The notes beneath the pieces were generated by a model. The model made no database searches and was not told the DNA's origin. It worked only from the letters and a program-made list of their open reading frames with translations. A DNA stretch of 64,000 bases from Ramazzottius varieornatus (lineage: Eukaryota > Tardigrada > Eutardigrada > Parachela > Ramazzottiidae), in NCBI GenBank assembly GCA_001949185.1, contig BDGG01000010.1, positions 228,469 to 292,468 of the forward strand, given 5' to 3'. Within the stretch, counting starts at the first letter, position 1; every line of letters begins with the position of its first letter. Both the position numbers and the translations under genes were made by a program. Positions 1 to 12,929 of this stretch are shown one piece after another.

Positions 1-113
1 GACAAACAATCTTTTCGAGTTTGTCCAAGTGGCGCACGCATTCAGCCAATAATAGCACAAGTGTGCGCCACTTGGAAAATCGATTCTGATCGACTTTCTT
101 TGGCCCTCTGAAC
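1..113. repeat. GTGGCGCAC palindromic MITE, locus 1
   Basis: Two inverted arms built on AAGTGGCGCACG and GTGCGCCACTTGG surround a short spacer. The left end is cut by the window edge. It lies just beyond the 3' end of the TMEM184C gene. Confidence 0.85.
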
Positions 114-331
114 ACTTTAAGCACGACCGCTTTCATGCTTGTAGAATACTACCGTCCTCTTTGTGTATACAGGAATTTTATTGGCTGGTACCGTGTTGCG
201 GAGGCTGGTCCAACCAATAGGCAGTTTTCGAAATTAAAATTCGGATAATTGGCAGGCCATGAACGCTAAATCTCAAAAGGGAGAACTAGTCGTCTCGATT
301 TTCTTCATGACCGCACTGATGACTACAAAAT

Positions 332-2426
<2,095 letters not shown>

Positions 2427-2595
2427 TGCTTGGGGAAGAAAACTCGGAGTTTCGCAGTCTGGTTAGTGACCTCCTTGACTATCCATGGGCACGACGGCCC
2501 ATCGTCTTCTTCCCGCAAACTCGATGGCTTTCCTGAAATGTGTATACACGAGCTGTTCTTCGGTAGAAGAAGGTAGGAGGTTAAGGTTAGGGAAC

Positions 2596-3043
2596 TAATG
2601 ATGAGCATTACATTTTACATTACATTACATTTTACATTACAGGTATTCTTTTACACGACATTACAACCACGGGGAAGTTGTAACGTAATTGTAAAATGTA
2701 ACTACAACTTTTACCTGCCAGAATCTGCGGTATTTTTGGGTATTTTGCCGCCAGAAATCTAAGATTCGGCTGACTTACGCGGAAAAATGTCAGAAACCTC
2801 CTGAGTATTTTGCAACCGTATTGTTATCTTTGTCTGGAAGACAATTACTAAGATCTATATTCTATGCAAACATAGACATAGCTGGTTCGTCGTTTTCGTC
2901 GGCGAATCGTCGCTCCTTGTCACTTTAAGACGTTACAAACCGCTCGGTCTGTAAAATGTAAAATAGTGTGAAATGTAATTACACTCTTACAATTACACTA
3001 TTTTACGTTACACGGACCATCTGCGGTGTAAGGCTCATCATTA
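2596..3043. mobile_element. Non-autonomous TIR element, full copy
   Basis: The left end TAATGATGAGCATTACA is the perfect inverse of the right end of a second copy at 11.9-12.3 kb; this copy's own right end has one mismatch. Inside the ends are ATTTTACATTACA-type runs and a central block of about 220 bp shared nearly identically with the second copy. No coding capacity is seen. This copy keeps about 100 bp at its left that the other lacks. It sits between the divergent TMEM184C and KDM4 genes. Confidence 0.8.
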
Positions 3044-3655
3044 ATGGTGTCAAACCAGCTGATCGGCCAAGCAATTCTGTGTTCAGTCAAATTTTCAATT
3101 CAAGAGCCTGCGTCGCTGCAGCGATTGGGATCGTAACTTCCGAATCCCGCAATATCATCCGAGATTTTTCTTCTGACTAGGTCTACAGCTCAAGCTGTAG
3201 AGGAAACTCTCTTCTATCTTCCTGCGATATCGATTTCAACATCTGGATCTAACGGTTGGTTAAATCCAGATGTTAAATCCCCTCGTTATGACTGTACGCC
3301 CTCGCAATGTGGCGCCCCTACATTACACATGGCATGGACACTTATGACATGGCCATTGTGACATCACTAACATATCAACTTTAACGAAAAATTCAGAAGT
3401 TAGAACTTCCGATGGAAAAGGATCGCGATTTGAAACTTGCATTTGTTTTCTGATTCCAAAGGATCTCATCGTGTTACTCCTGAAAATTCAGGTGCAAGAC
3501 AGCTGGAAGACGGGATGGTAGGGCAAGAACAATAGCGCAACGTCGCCTGTCTACTTCCTGTACGTCTTTACGAACCACGCAATAGTCCGGATGACATGAG
3601 CTGATTCTGCCTTCTCGACCCTGTTTCGGTTGGGATTCGCCACTAATATTTTACT
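3044..3655. other. Intergenic, probable KDM4 upstream region
   Basis: No gene is recognised here. A splice acceptor (CTGTAG at about 3654-3659) suggests that a 5' untranslated exon of the downstream demethylase gene starts somewhere in this stretch. No TATA box is obvious. Confidence 0.4.
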
Positions 3656-3719
3656 GTAGGTGTCCGGCTCCGTATTTTTTTGGATTGCTCTGAGGCAAGA
3701 ACGTCGGAAGCTTCGAGAA

Positions 3720-6700
3720 ATGGCGAGAAACGGTGCGCCTTCATCAGCTGCTACATCGACCCCGTTGGACTTCGAGCCTTACAATGATCCCAAGAATCCG
3801 AAGATCCTCACCTTTTACCCCACGATGGTACAGTTCAAGGATTTTGAGAAATACATACTGTACATGGAAACCCGAAATGCTCATCTGGGAGGAATTGCAA
3901 AGGTAAACAGGAATACCACTATTCGAACCATATTCACCAAACAATGTCTTGTTTATCGTCGTTTGATTGATTGAATGCACTATTCACACGAGCATTCGAA
4001 ATTCTTAAATGTTAGAGGCGTGGTTGTTTCTCATCTGACATCACCGTAGTCCGGTTAGAGAAGGCAGTTTGGCCAGCTGGTTCAGTGACGTCATACTCTG
4101 AGCACCGCGCTGCTCACTATCAGGTGGTTACGCGAGACCGTCGTCTAACCGGAAGTGACTATAACTTGGCGTTTCATCCGGCTCTTTCTTACCTTTCCAG
4201 ATTGTTCCTCCGAAGGAATGGAAACCGAGGAAGAGTGGCTCATACACCGACGTGGATGACATCGTAATCTCGGGACCCATTCAGCAAGACGTCAGGCAGA
4301 CGTCGAACCGAGGTGCTTACGATGTCCGGAACCAAGAAGTAGAGTCGATGACGGTTCGCGAACTTCGGCGTCACGCACTGGACAAGAATCTCGTCTACTC
4401 GTTCGCCGAAGAAATGGACGAGATTGAACGGAACTTCTGGAAGCAGCTGTCAATCAACCCACCGATCTACGGGGCGGACTCTTCCGGGACCCTTTTCGAC
4501 GAAGACTGCACGGTGAGACTGTTTACATTCTCAAACCATTCGGCTCTAAGATGTCTGTTGCTTCAGGTGTGGAATATCGCTAAGCTCGACTCAAAGTTGA
4601 ACGCAATCGGCATGGCCGTTCCAGGTGTTAACACGCCATACCTGTACTTTGGCATGTGGAGAGCCTTCTTTGGTTGGCATACCGAAGATCTGGATCTGTA
4701 TAGTATCAACTACATCCACGATGGCGCAGCCAAGTTCTGGTACGCAGTTGCACCGAAAGATGGAAGGCGGTTTGAACGACTAGCAGCTTGTAAGTGAACA
4801 ATTTTGGCAAAGGAATGGTCGTCCTTTTGAATTACATACGTCCATCATTATTTCCAGCTCTGTTTCCGGCCAACTACAAACAGTGCAATTCGTTTCTGCG
4901 GCACAAATCGACACTCATCTCTCACAGTGTCATCAGGAGTAGCGGCATTCCCTTCGATAGAGTAACTCTAACGAGACTAGTTCCCATCAAACAAGACGTG
5001 GGTTAATGAACTGAACCAGATCGGTTTCCCAAGTGGCGCACATAGTCAGTAAACCGTAAAGAAAACGTGCGCCAGTGGAGATAACGACCTGGTTCGAATG
5101 ATCTGCCCGCGTCTCAAATTGGGAATCTCTCGGTAAATCTATGTTCGTTCTCACAGATTATGCAGCATGAGGGGGAAATCATCATTACTTTCCCCTACGC
5201 ATACCACGCTGGTTTCAACTGTGGCCTGAACGTAGCCGAGTCCACCAACTTCGCCACAGAGCGATGGATCGAGTATGGTAAATATGCCGCTCACTGCAAA
5301 TGCGAACCGGACAACGTCAAGGTACGTGCACCAAAATTATTTGATGCTTCTTCTTGTTGGGTTGTACTTAATCTTCAGCTGCCGAGTGGCTTATTACTTT
5401 CAGATCGATATGAGCATTTTTGTCGAGAAATACCAGCCGGATCTTCTAGCGTCGTGGCTTGATGGCACGTTGCGCGGCTCGCATCCCGAAGACGAACGAA
5501 CCACCACCAAGCGACCACCTACCAGTGGTCCCTGGTCTGATCTCAAGTAAACTACCATGGGACCTATTCAGCAGTCTGTGCTCGTTAGCGACAGTTTCTC
5601 ACCCGAGAAAAATATGGGAGCTCGGCAAACAAACTGCAGGATTGTTTTCGCAAGTGGCGCATTTTCTCAATATTACTGGCCCCAAGTGTGCCCCACTTGG
5701 AGAACCGATCTTGTCGAGTTTGTCCAAGTGGCGCAACGCAAGCTTTTGGCCAATACTGTAGTACTGAAACTGTGCGCCACTTGGGAAAACGATCTGATTG
5801 CTTGTTTACCGAGATCCGATATCTCGTCATCGTCCGAAAAGCACATGTGTTCCAGTTATCTTTTGTCTGCAGGAAATCTGCGGCACTCGCCTTGACGGCT
5901 GGCCGGATGGGCATCATGAAGACCTCGCCGACCAAGACGCGGTCGACAAGTCCGAAAAAGAAGACCGCTGTCAGTCCAGACCACGGGCCGAGCACAGTCA
6001 GGCCGATGAAACGCGCTAGTTCGGATCTGTCAGAGCCTGACTCGAACAGACAAAAGTCTTCCAAGAAGAAACCCTCCAGTAGCGGCAAGCGCTCGTGTGG
6101 CGGACTGAAGAAGGACCTCGTGCCGTGTCCCACATCATACAAGCCTCTCCTTCCTGGTACTCCCATCATGACTGTAGGACCGAAAGTCTTCAAGAAGGAA
6201 CCGATAGATTCTTCTTCGAGCTCGGTAAAATCAGTGAAAGCTGTATTATTTCTACTCATACTTCAAAATACGAAGCATACCTAAGTCGAAGTTCAGATGG
6301 GCACCTCCTTAAAATTACGTTTTCTGTTGCAGACGATATCCTCGTCGATGTTCCCAGTAAAGACAGCCGATCGCCTTTCAAATCTTCTTCGTCAACGCTT
6401 TGGCAGCTCGTCTTCAGCGTCCTCCACCACTTCTTCTCCAACTCCCTACAGGCAGCCTACTTCACCATTCGAGCATGTCTCTTCCCCCTCTTTTCTCGAG
6501 TCGCCGTCTTCCTCCTCCGGCTTTTGCATGAGCATCTCTGAACGTGTCAGCCTCGGCCTCTCAAGAAGAAGATCTCCGGTCAAAGCCGAATCCCGGAACA
6601 GTGTCGAGGCCGTGCCCAAAGCCAAGGCCGAGCCCATTGTCGAGGCCGTGCCGCAGCACAAGAAGAACCGCTCTGTCGGGGTCGTGCCGAGGCAGCTGGT

Positions 6701-6977
6701 GTCCGTGCCCATTTCGCTGCTTTGTGATGAAGGCCCAGTTGACTTATCCATGCCGCGCTCCATGTCACCTCCTCTGTCAAGATCCCGTCATTCAAGTCCG
6801 CCACCCATCTTCTCCAACGACTGGTTCCAGATGTACCACAATATTCGGCGGCAGGCGGGAAGTGCTTCGACTTCCTCGTCCTCTGGTTCGCCTCCAAGTA
6901 CAGACCCACGCCGGTACTCTCACAAAGGCAAGAAGGAAAGACCCCACGGGGCGATAAACGGCGTCCATATAATTTAA
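3720..6977 (+). CDS. KDM4: KDM4-type JmjN/JmjC histone lysine demethylase
   Basis: This is an Fe(II)- and 2-oxoglutarate-dependent demethylase of the KDM4 family, which acts on trimethylated H3K9/H3K36 in the nucleus. Exons: 3720-3902, 4201-4512, 4567-4789, 4858-4961, 5157-5321, 5404-5546, 5873-6224 and 6333-6977. JmjN lies in exon 1 and the start of exon 2 ([14 protein letters not shown]). JmjC runs from [12 protein letters not shown] to EKYQPD. The iron ligands are visible as WHTED (His, Glu) and YHAGF (His). The zinc ligands are intact as C in QCNSFLRHK with its His, and CKC. After JmjC comes a long serine-, proline- and lysine-rich tail, with no PHD or Tudor domains found. It is therefore closest to the short KDM4D-like or insect Kdm4 layout. 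The tail contains PVDLS at 6735-6749. Two introns hold MITEs. The start is the ATG at 3720, after an untranslated exon border at 3659. Confidence 0.92.
5008..5113. repeat. GTGGCGCAC palindromic MITE, locus 3
   Basis: Monomer with arms CCAAGTGGCGCACA and AAACGTGCGCCAG, inside the KDM4 intron between exons ending at 4961 and starting at 5157. The outer ends are eroded. Confidence 0.8.
5616..5817. repeat. GTGGCGCAC palindromic MITE, locus 4 (dimer)
   Basis: Two hairpin units in tandem share a central CGAGTTTGTCC stretch. The left end GGGAGCTCGGCAAACAAACT mirrors the right end TTGTTTACCGAGATCC. It fills most of the KDM4 intron 5547-5872. Confidence 0.88.
6735..6749 (+). other. PVDLS short linear motif in KDM4 tail
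   Basis: Codons for Pro-Val-Asp-Leu-Ser in the disordered tail match the PxDLS motif bound by the CtBP corepressor. The match is seen directly; binding is inferred. Confidence 0.5.
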
Positions 6978-7272
6978 TTGAGGAGTATTTTTTCGTCTGT
7001 AAATGGTTCATCGTGAGCCTTCTTGGCATTGTTTTCTCTCTGGTTTCACTGATATTTTACCCAGGTTCACTTTGTGATTAATCAGGCGAGCTGTCTTTAT
7101 GGTGTTATGGTCTGTATTCTGCGCTTTTATTCATTTTATCTACCCCTATTCAGCTCTGGTCTTCGTTTGCAAGTGTGATTGGTTCATATCTCGCTTACCT
7201 CTTTTAGGCTTCGTGGCTTTTTTACTCACTCTTTCGTGAGCTCGAAATACAGTATGGCTCCAGGCAGTGGCG

Positions 7273-7453
7273 NNNNNNNNNNNNNNNNNNNNNNNNNNNN
7301 NNNNNNNNNNNNNNNNNNNNNNNNNNNNNNNNNNNNNNNNNNNNNNNNNNNNNNNNNNNNNNNNNNNNNNNNNNNNNNNNNNNNNNNNNNNNNNNNNNNN
7401 NNNNNNNNNNNNNNNNNNNNNNNNNNNNNNNNNNNNNNNNNNNNNNNNNNNNN
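7273..7453. other. Assembly gap
   Basis: 181 unknown bases. The flanks (6978-7272 and 7454-7600) hold no recognised gene, so a small gene or a repeat could be hidden here. Confidence 1.
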
Positions 7454-8245
7454 TGCCTCCAGGTGTCCTCGAACGGAGGTGGTAAGTCATCGTTGGCGAT
7501 CAGGGAAGAAGACTGATGGGTCAGCCATGGAATCGTGGCCCGTGCTGATGGCGCACCAAACCAGGAAGTGCGACAGGCTGTGATCCATCTCGTGTGAGTA
7601 TTCCTTCATACATGACAGTCAGAGCAACACTCAGTCGTGCAATCTTGCACAGAAGACATGAAAGAGCGGTTCGAACAACGCATCACAGAGCTTTCAGACG
7701 GTTTCTGAGAAGCGTCGCGCGAATCGCAAAATATTATAATCACGTCGAGGTGCAATTCGTCCTGCCGCAACAGTACGAGTAACTTACCGGAGGAGGCCTT
7801 CCTCAGAATGACATCCAAGTACTCGCAGTTCCGTACGGCAGTACAAGCATTGCGAACGTACATTCACCGTGAGGTTGAACAGCATAACTTCGACGTAGTT
7901 TCCTGGATTTTACTAACTTTAACACGAACAAAGCCAGGAACAACAGCAGCAGGTACAAGGTTTTGGAACGCGAGAACTGAAACGAATGATCCCAAAAGCG
8001 GAAAGCCAGATCAAATTTCAGAAAAGTACGAAAAAAACTTCAGACCCACAACAGAAAGGAAGACAACAAGAAACACTGGTCAGCAGGACATCTCTGCCAA
8101 GGGTGGCGCGTTCATAATCATTGGTCCAGCCATCCAAAGTATCGTTGACCTGAAAGAACTAAATAATATTATGTCACCGAAAAAGACTGTTCAGTTTTTA
8201 CAGTAGCAGAATAAGAGAGTATACACTGTACTTACCAAGATTCAT
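7454..8245. other. Intergenic with one possible minus-strand exon
   Basis: A short minus-strand reading frame near 7863-7788 ends at a good donor (GTAAGT). It encodes a cysteine-containing piece I cannot assign and has no partner exons. Part of the 3' untranslated region of the basigin-like gene, with its own possible GTAAGT donor at about 8236, lies at the right edge. Nothing else is supported. Confidence 0.3.
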
Positions 8246-9673
8246 TCAAGTTCGAGACGTGGTGGTGGTAGTGGTGGTGGTTGTGGTCTTCTTGACGATG
8301 GTCGGTTGAGTCAGGGGAACCTGCTCGGCAATTACTCCTTTGGCCAGCTTCTTGTTACGACGACGCTCGCACAGGTAGATTACACTGCACAGGATCAGAA
8401 CTTCCACCACGAATCCAAGGAAAGGCCAGAAGGCGTCCCACTTCCCTGCCGAAGAAAACGATGGTTGCTGACTGCTGAGAAGTTAGCAAGTGTTTCACCC
8501 AGATCGTCATCTCAAGTGACGCACGCTTTCGTTGTTATTGGCTGAGGGCGTGCGCCACTTGGGAAAACAATCTGAGTGAAGTCATTTGCCGACGTCGCAT
8601 TCCAACCCGATATTTTCCCTCAACAATCTTTCAGGAACTTACCGCAGACTACGAGCTCGACCACAGCGCTTTGGTTGCGATTGGCTTCGTTGAAGGCTGT
8701 GCACCAGTACTGTCCCGCATCTGATTCCTTGAGTCCCTTGATCTGCAGACTGGAGTCACGCGGGCCACCCTTCGTGTAGTTTGACTCGATCTTTGTCCAG
8801 CGAGAGGAGTCAATCTTGTCGTTCGTGTTGTTCTTGTGCAAAAGGCCGGATGTACTGAGAGCTGCCTCAGTATAGTTAACGTTGTCGATCGTTCGGGACC
8901 AAATCACACGATCATCGTAGGCCTTCGTGATGTTGCAAGTCAGCCTCGCGTCGTCACCGAGCATCACCACCTTTCGTTTATCCTTCAAAGACACCTCCAC
9001 CGGAGCTAAAAAGATGAAAAATATATATGGAAGGCCGGTAAACAATCAGGATGATCGATATCTTCCATGGCGCAGTTGTCTTTGTTACTAGTTGCGCCAC
9101 ATGATATAGTGATCATTCCGCGATTGTTGCCGGCTTCCCGCATAAGCTTCGGTCAACAGACCTCGGAGAAGCAGGTTACACCCCGGCGACACTTACGGTA
9201 CTGGAGAGTGATGCTCGCGGACACATTCAGTATCTGGCCGGTGCTGCTGAAGTGGAAGATCGTGCACTGGTAAATGCCTTCATCGGCCAGCGTAATATTG
9301 GGCACGTCCAGCTGGAACTCCTCCGCGGCCTTCAGGGTTGGTTTGAAGAGGAATGGATCGGGAGTCAACAGAAATCCTCCGGAAAGGAACCGACTCCACT
9401 GAGCACTTGTGACGTTCGCGAAAGCCTCGACGTATAGGCACTTCAGCGTTACGTTGTCTCCTCCTGACACGCTCATGATCGTCCCTCCAGCTAAATCCAT
9501 AAGTGATGTCCCGTTGTAAGCCTTAACGACCACCGTCGGAACATTATCGACCGCTAAAACACAGGAACACAATAGGGACGAGTCAGTTGACAGAGAGGAA
9601 GCACAACGTTACCTGCGGAGACAGCCGCCACCATCGTCAGCAGAAGAAGCGTTACCAGCGCGGCACCCTTCAT
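8246..9673 (-). CDS. BSG: Basigin/neuroplastin-type two-Ig membrane protein
   Basis: This is a cell-surface glycoprotein of the basigin (CD147)/neuroplastin group, which in animals chaperones monocarboxylate transporters and acts in adhesion. Exons: 9673-9613 (signal peptide beginning MKGAALVTLLLL), 9553-9197 (first Ig domain, with LKC and DEGIYQC cysteines), 9005-8643 (second Ig domain, LTCN and DAGQYWC) and 8445-8246 (membrane segment and tail). The membrane segment starts WPFLGFVVEV and carries the buried Glu typical of the family, followed by CERRRNKK. Many NxS/T sites lie in both Ig domains. The tail ends in an unusual run of about ten threonines and then SRT, instead of the short acidic tail of vertebrate basigin. 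Intron 3 carries a MITE. Family identity is strong; basigin versus neuroplastin orthology is not resolved. Confidence 0.88.
8482..8597. repeat. GTGGCGCAC palindromic MITE, locus 5
   Basis: Monomer with arms CAAGTGACGCACGC and GCGTGCGCCACTTGGG, inside basigin-like intron 3. Confidence 0.82.
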
Positions 9674-10453
9674 CGTTTTGAAGGACGGAGTCGTCTCAGC
9701 ACGGCCTTTCCACTTCCGAAGCCCAAACCTACAAACAAACGGGAAACACACCGGCACAGGAAACGGGGTGAAAGGGAAGACGTGGAGTAGGAAGAACGAC
9801 GGCTGGAGGAGAGGAAGAAACTGCCTTGCGCAACGGGAAAAATTGCGACAGTCCGCTGCTTCTCCGTCTCGCCGAAAATACGTCACCGTACGTACTGGAT
9901 AAAACACAGTTACTTTTGATTTTGAGTTGTTTTGATACATACGACTGGTTACTGAGGTTACTTTAGGATGGCCTACCAAACCATTCAATGGACAGCCGGT
10001 GCTCAGCAAATTATGTACGACTGTACGAGGGCGAAGCGGTACATTGGGTACAAGTTTCAGTGGTACGGCACCCTTGATGACCTATGATGACACGGGCGTA
10101 ACAAGGCAGCCTCGTTAGTCCGCTTCGCTTTGCCTGGTGGGCGGAAGTCCAGTGCAGATTCGAGCAGAAACTGGCGTCAAAAAATTTTCCGTCGAACTTC
10201 CCGTCGAAGCTAACGTGTCGGAGCTCTGCTCTGTTTACATAGCACAACCACGAACAGAACCAGAGAGTCTTGCTGGCTCTCTGTCACATGTGTTCGTCTT
10301 GTTCTCACGTCATTCACAGGTTTCAACGATGGAGAGCCACCAAGACAAAGTATGGTACAAGATATCAGAGTAATTGGAAGAACGGAAACACCAGAAAGAA
10401 TCTTCGGAGCATCGGCTATAAGTGCCACCGATAGCTCTCCAGTCGGTCAGCAT
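9674..10453. other. Intergenic between two minus-strand genes
   Basis: This should hold the basigin-like promoter. I see no clear TATA box, RNA gene or further exon. A weak cluster of overlapping frames on both strands has no family signature. Confidence 0.35.
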
Positions 10454-12584
10454 TCAGACGTAATTGCAGTCCTGCGTGAGAGCCTCCAACAGTCGTTCGG
10501 TCAGTGGCTTCAGCTTCAAGACTTTCGGATAATCCCTGCTTAGGACAAACAGTGTGTCGAGGCCGAGTGCAGAAAGCTCCGGTTCGTGACTACAAAATAA
10601 CAAAACTTGCCATAACCATTAGTAACTCGAAAACTACTACCAGAAATGAAGGTAACATCTCCTTACGTCCGAATAATGTCCCGGACAGCAGATGGGAACT
10701 CCTGCAAAAACCCTAGACGCTCCTTGGCCCAGTAATAGTCGAGAGTCGAACGCAGAACTCGTCGTTCCTTGTCCGTCATTGGTTTTATGTATTTCCGCCC
10801 CAGTCGTGATAGCTCCGCCGACAATGCTTCAGCTTCGTCTTCCACATACCAGTATCGGGCGCCTACGTACGCAAATCCTGGCTGGCAATATCCTCTGTCC
10901 ATATGGCCGATATTGACAGGTTCCATCTCAGTTATATGGATGATCAGCAGACTTTTGATTAGCATGTCCGGCAGTGACCGAAACCAGTCGACACCCGTAA
11001 GCCAGCAGTTGCTCAAAACAAGGCGAAGTGGTCGGCTAGGCCAATTAGTATCCAAAAATCTTGACGGAGTATGCATGTAAAGCACGTCCCAAGCCGACAG
11101 CTGCACATTGGTCCACATGTAAAACGCCGGTGGATTGTCCGAGTTGATCACGCTCTGCTTTATTCTCTCAACCAACCACTACTCTCCTCCATACCAACAG
11201 TTGTAAGTCCCTCCAAATCCTGCCAATAAGAAAATGTGTGTTGCAGCTTCCATAGCTTTGGCCATCACTACTTATTGACCTTTGCCGTTGGTGCCGGGCA
11301 GTAAACTTTCGTGTCACCGAGTATAGCCTAATGACGCAGTACGAGATTTGAATTGATGGCCCTCTAGAGTTTTGATCACGAACAATGGTGCATTCCGGAC
11401 GTCAGATCCAACTACAGTCAAGACAAGGAGTTTTAAGGAACGCAGGTCTGGTGGCAGGTTTCCCGAGCACAATACACAGCATGCGATAGAGAAAACATCC
11501 ATTTGTCCGGTGATGTCGATTGATCATGGAAAACCATGATCCGTTCGGGAGGTAGACTTTTCAACGTGCAGTAGCACATTGATTGAAAATGAGTTGATCG
11601 GACGGAAAACAAGGAAGTACCTGTACCTCGCGAGCTCCGACATTCTGGACACAACAAGAATATCAGACAATGCACTCTTACTGTCGATGGAATGAAAGAT
11701 AATTACTGCTAGATTTTCCGTATTGCTGACCAGGCGCCAAAACTTGACAAACTTAGCGTTCAAAAATAATCAGTCCATGATCAAAATCTGAAATGATATA
11801 CTCAGACGGAACATTTCGAGGCAAACGATACAGCCACTGCCAGCCAAAGAGCATAGAATAGGCCTAATCAGATCATCAGAGACTTTCTGACAGAGAGCCT
11901 AATCCATGCTCTCTGATACAGCCAGTTTGATTAAATGTAAAATGTAATTACAACTTTTACCTGCCAGAATCTGCGGTATTTTTGGGTATTTTGCCGCCAG
12001 AAATCTAAGATTCGGCTGACTTACGCGGAAAAATGTCAGAAACCTCCTGAGTATTTTGCAACCGTATTGTTATCTTTGTCTGGAAGACAATTACTAAGAT
12101 CTATATTCTATGCAAACATAGACATAGCTGGTTCGTCGTTTTCGTCGCTCCTTGTCACTTTTAGGTGTTACAAACCGCTCGGTCTGTAAAAGGTAAACTA
12201 GTGTAAAATGTAATTACACTCTTACAATTACACTATTTTACATTACACTTTACATTACACGGACCATCTGCGTGTAATGCTCATCATTAAGGGTACCTAC
12301 AGGCCTAATGTACAAGGTGGGTAGCACAGAATAACGTTTCTAGTACTCAACTTACCAATCATCAATATCCCACGGCTCCGCTGTACGCCTTTCTGGGCGG
12401 CGAACCATTCGTCGATGTTTCTCGCGAAGCTTTCGTCGATGCTCAGGACACCCACAGGGTCCTCATGAGCCTGCCAAAGCGTTTTTCGCGGTAGTGTGGC
12501 TAAACTAATGCTGAGGTGGTTGGTTTTGAACGCCTTGGTCAACACCAGTCGCCAGTTCTGCGAGACTCTGCAAGCGAACAGCAA
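10454..12584 (-). CDS. Uncharacterised protein family, copy A
   Basis: I do not recognise this family. Supported exons are about 12584-12355 (contains CRVSQNWRLVL, ending at a GTAAGT donor after RGILMIG), about 11187-10667, and a last exon 10589-10454 ending TQDCNYV. The last two join cleanly. The 12.5-kb exon and a block near 11280-11210 (HIFLLAGFGGTYN) have homologues in the same order in a decayed copy at 51.7-52.8 kb, which shows that they belong to one gene. The first conserved block resembles the CRxW helix of F-box proteins, and the C-terminal half has the hydrophobic spacing of leucine-rich proteins; both are only suggestions. An intron of this gene holds a TIR element (11931-12289). 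Exons between 11.3 and 11.8 kb are likely but not defined, and the start is unknown. Confidence 0.55.
11931..12289. mobile_element. Non-autonomous TIR element, truncated copy
   Basis: Nearly identical to the element at 2596-3043 through its central block, but lacking the left terminal ~100 bp. The right end TGTAATGCTCATCATTA is intact. It lies in an intron of the uncharacterised copy-A gene. Confidence 0.82.
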
Positions 12585-12929
12585 GTTACAGCAGAGGTTT
12601 GGCTGCAGTAAAATAAAGGTAGCAGTCTTGTCCGGAAACGGATGGCTTCATGCCAGTTCGTGAAAAATTTCGTATAATTGAAAATCGTTATACTGTAGGT
12701 CAAATATGACTCACCGCCGAAAGTCCAGGTTATCAAAGGGGGTGGTTCGACAACAAACTCACTGAGCAAATGTGTCGAAACATTCAACATCGTAAAGATT
12801 TTCAACTTTGAACATTTTGGGCATTGTTATAAATCTTTTACGTTCTTTGGCTTAACATATGCATCAATCATACAGTATACAAAATGCACCCCTACTCGTA
12901 AGCACGTAGTCTTGCCTATTCGTCTCCGT

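Noticed and set aside
9064-9103. CATGGCGCAGTT / AGTTGCGCCACATG hairpin beside the basigin-like second Ig exon
   Set aside because: It resembles the palindromic MITE core, but is too short and lacks the family's ends; not counted as a locus.
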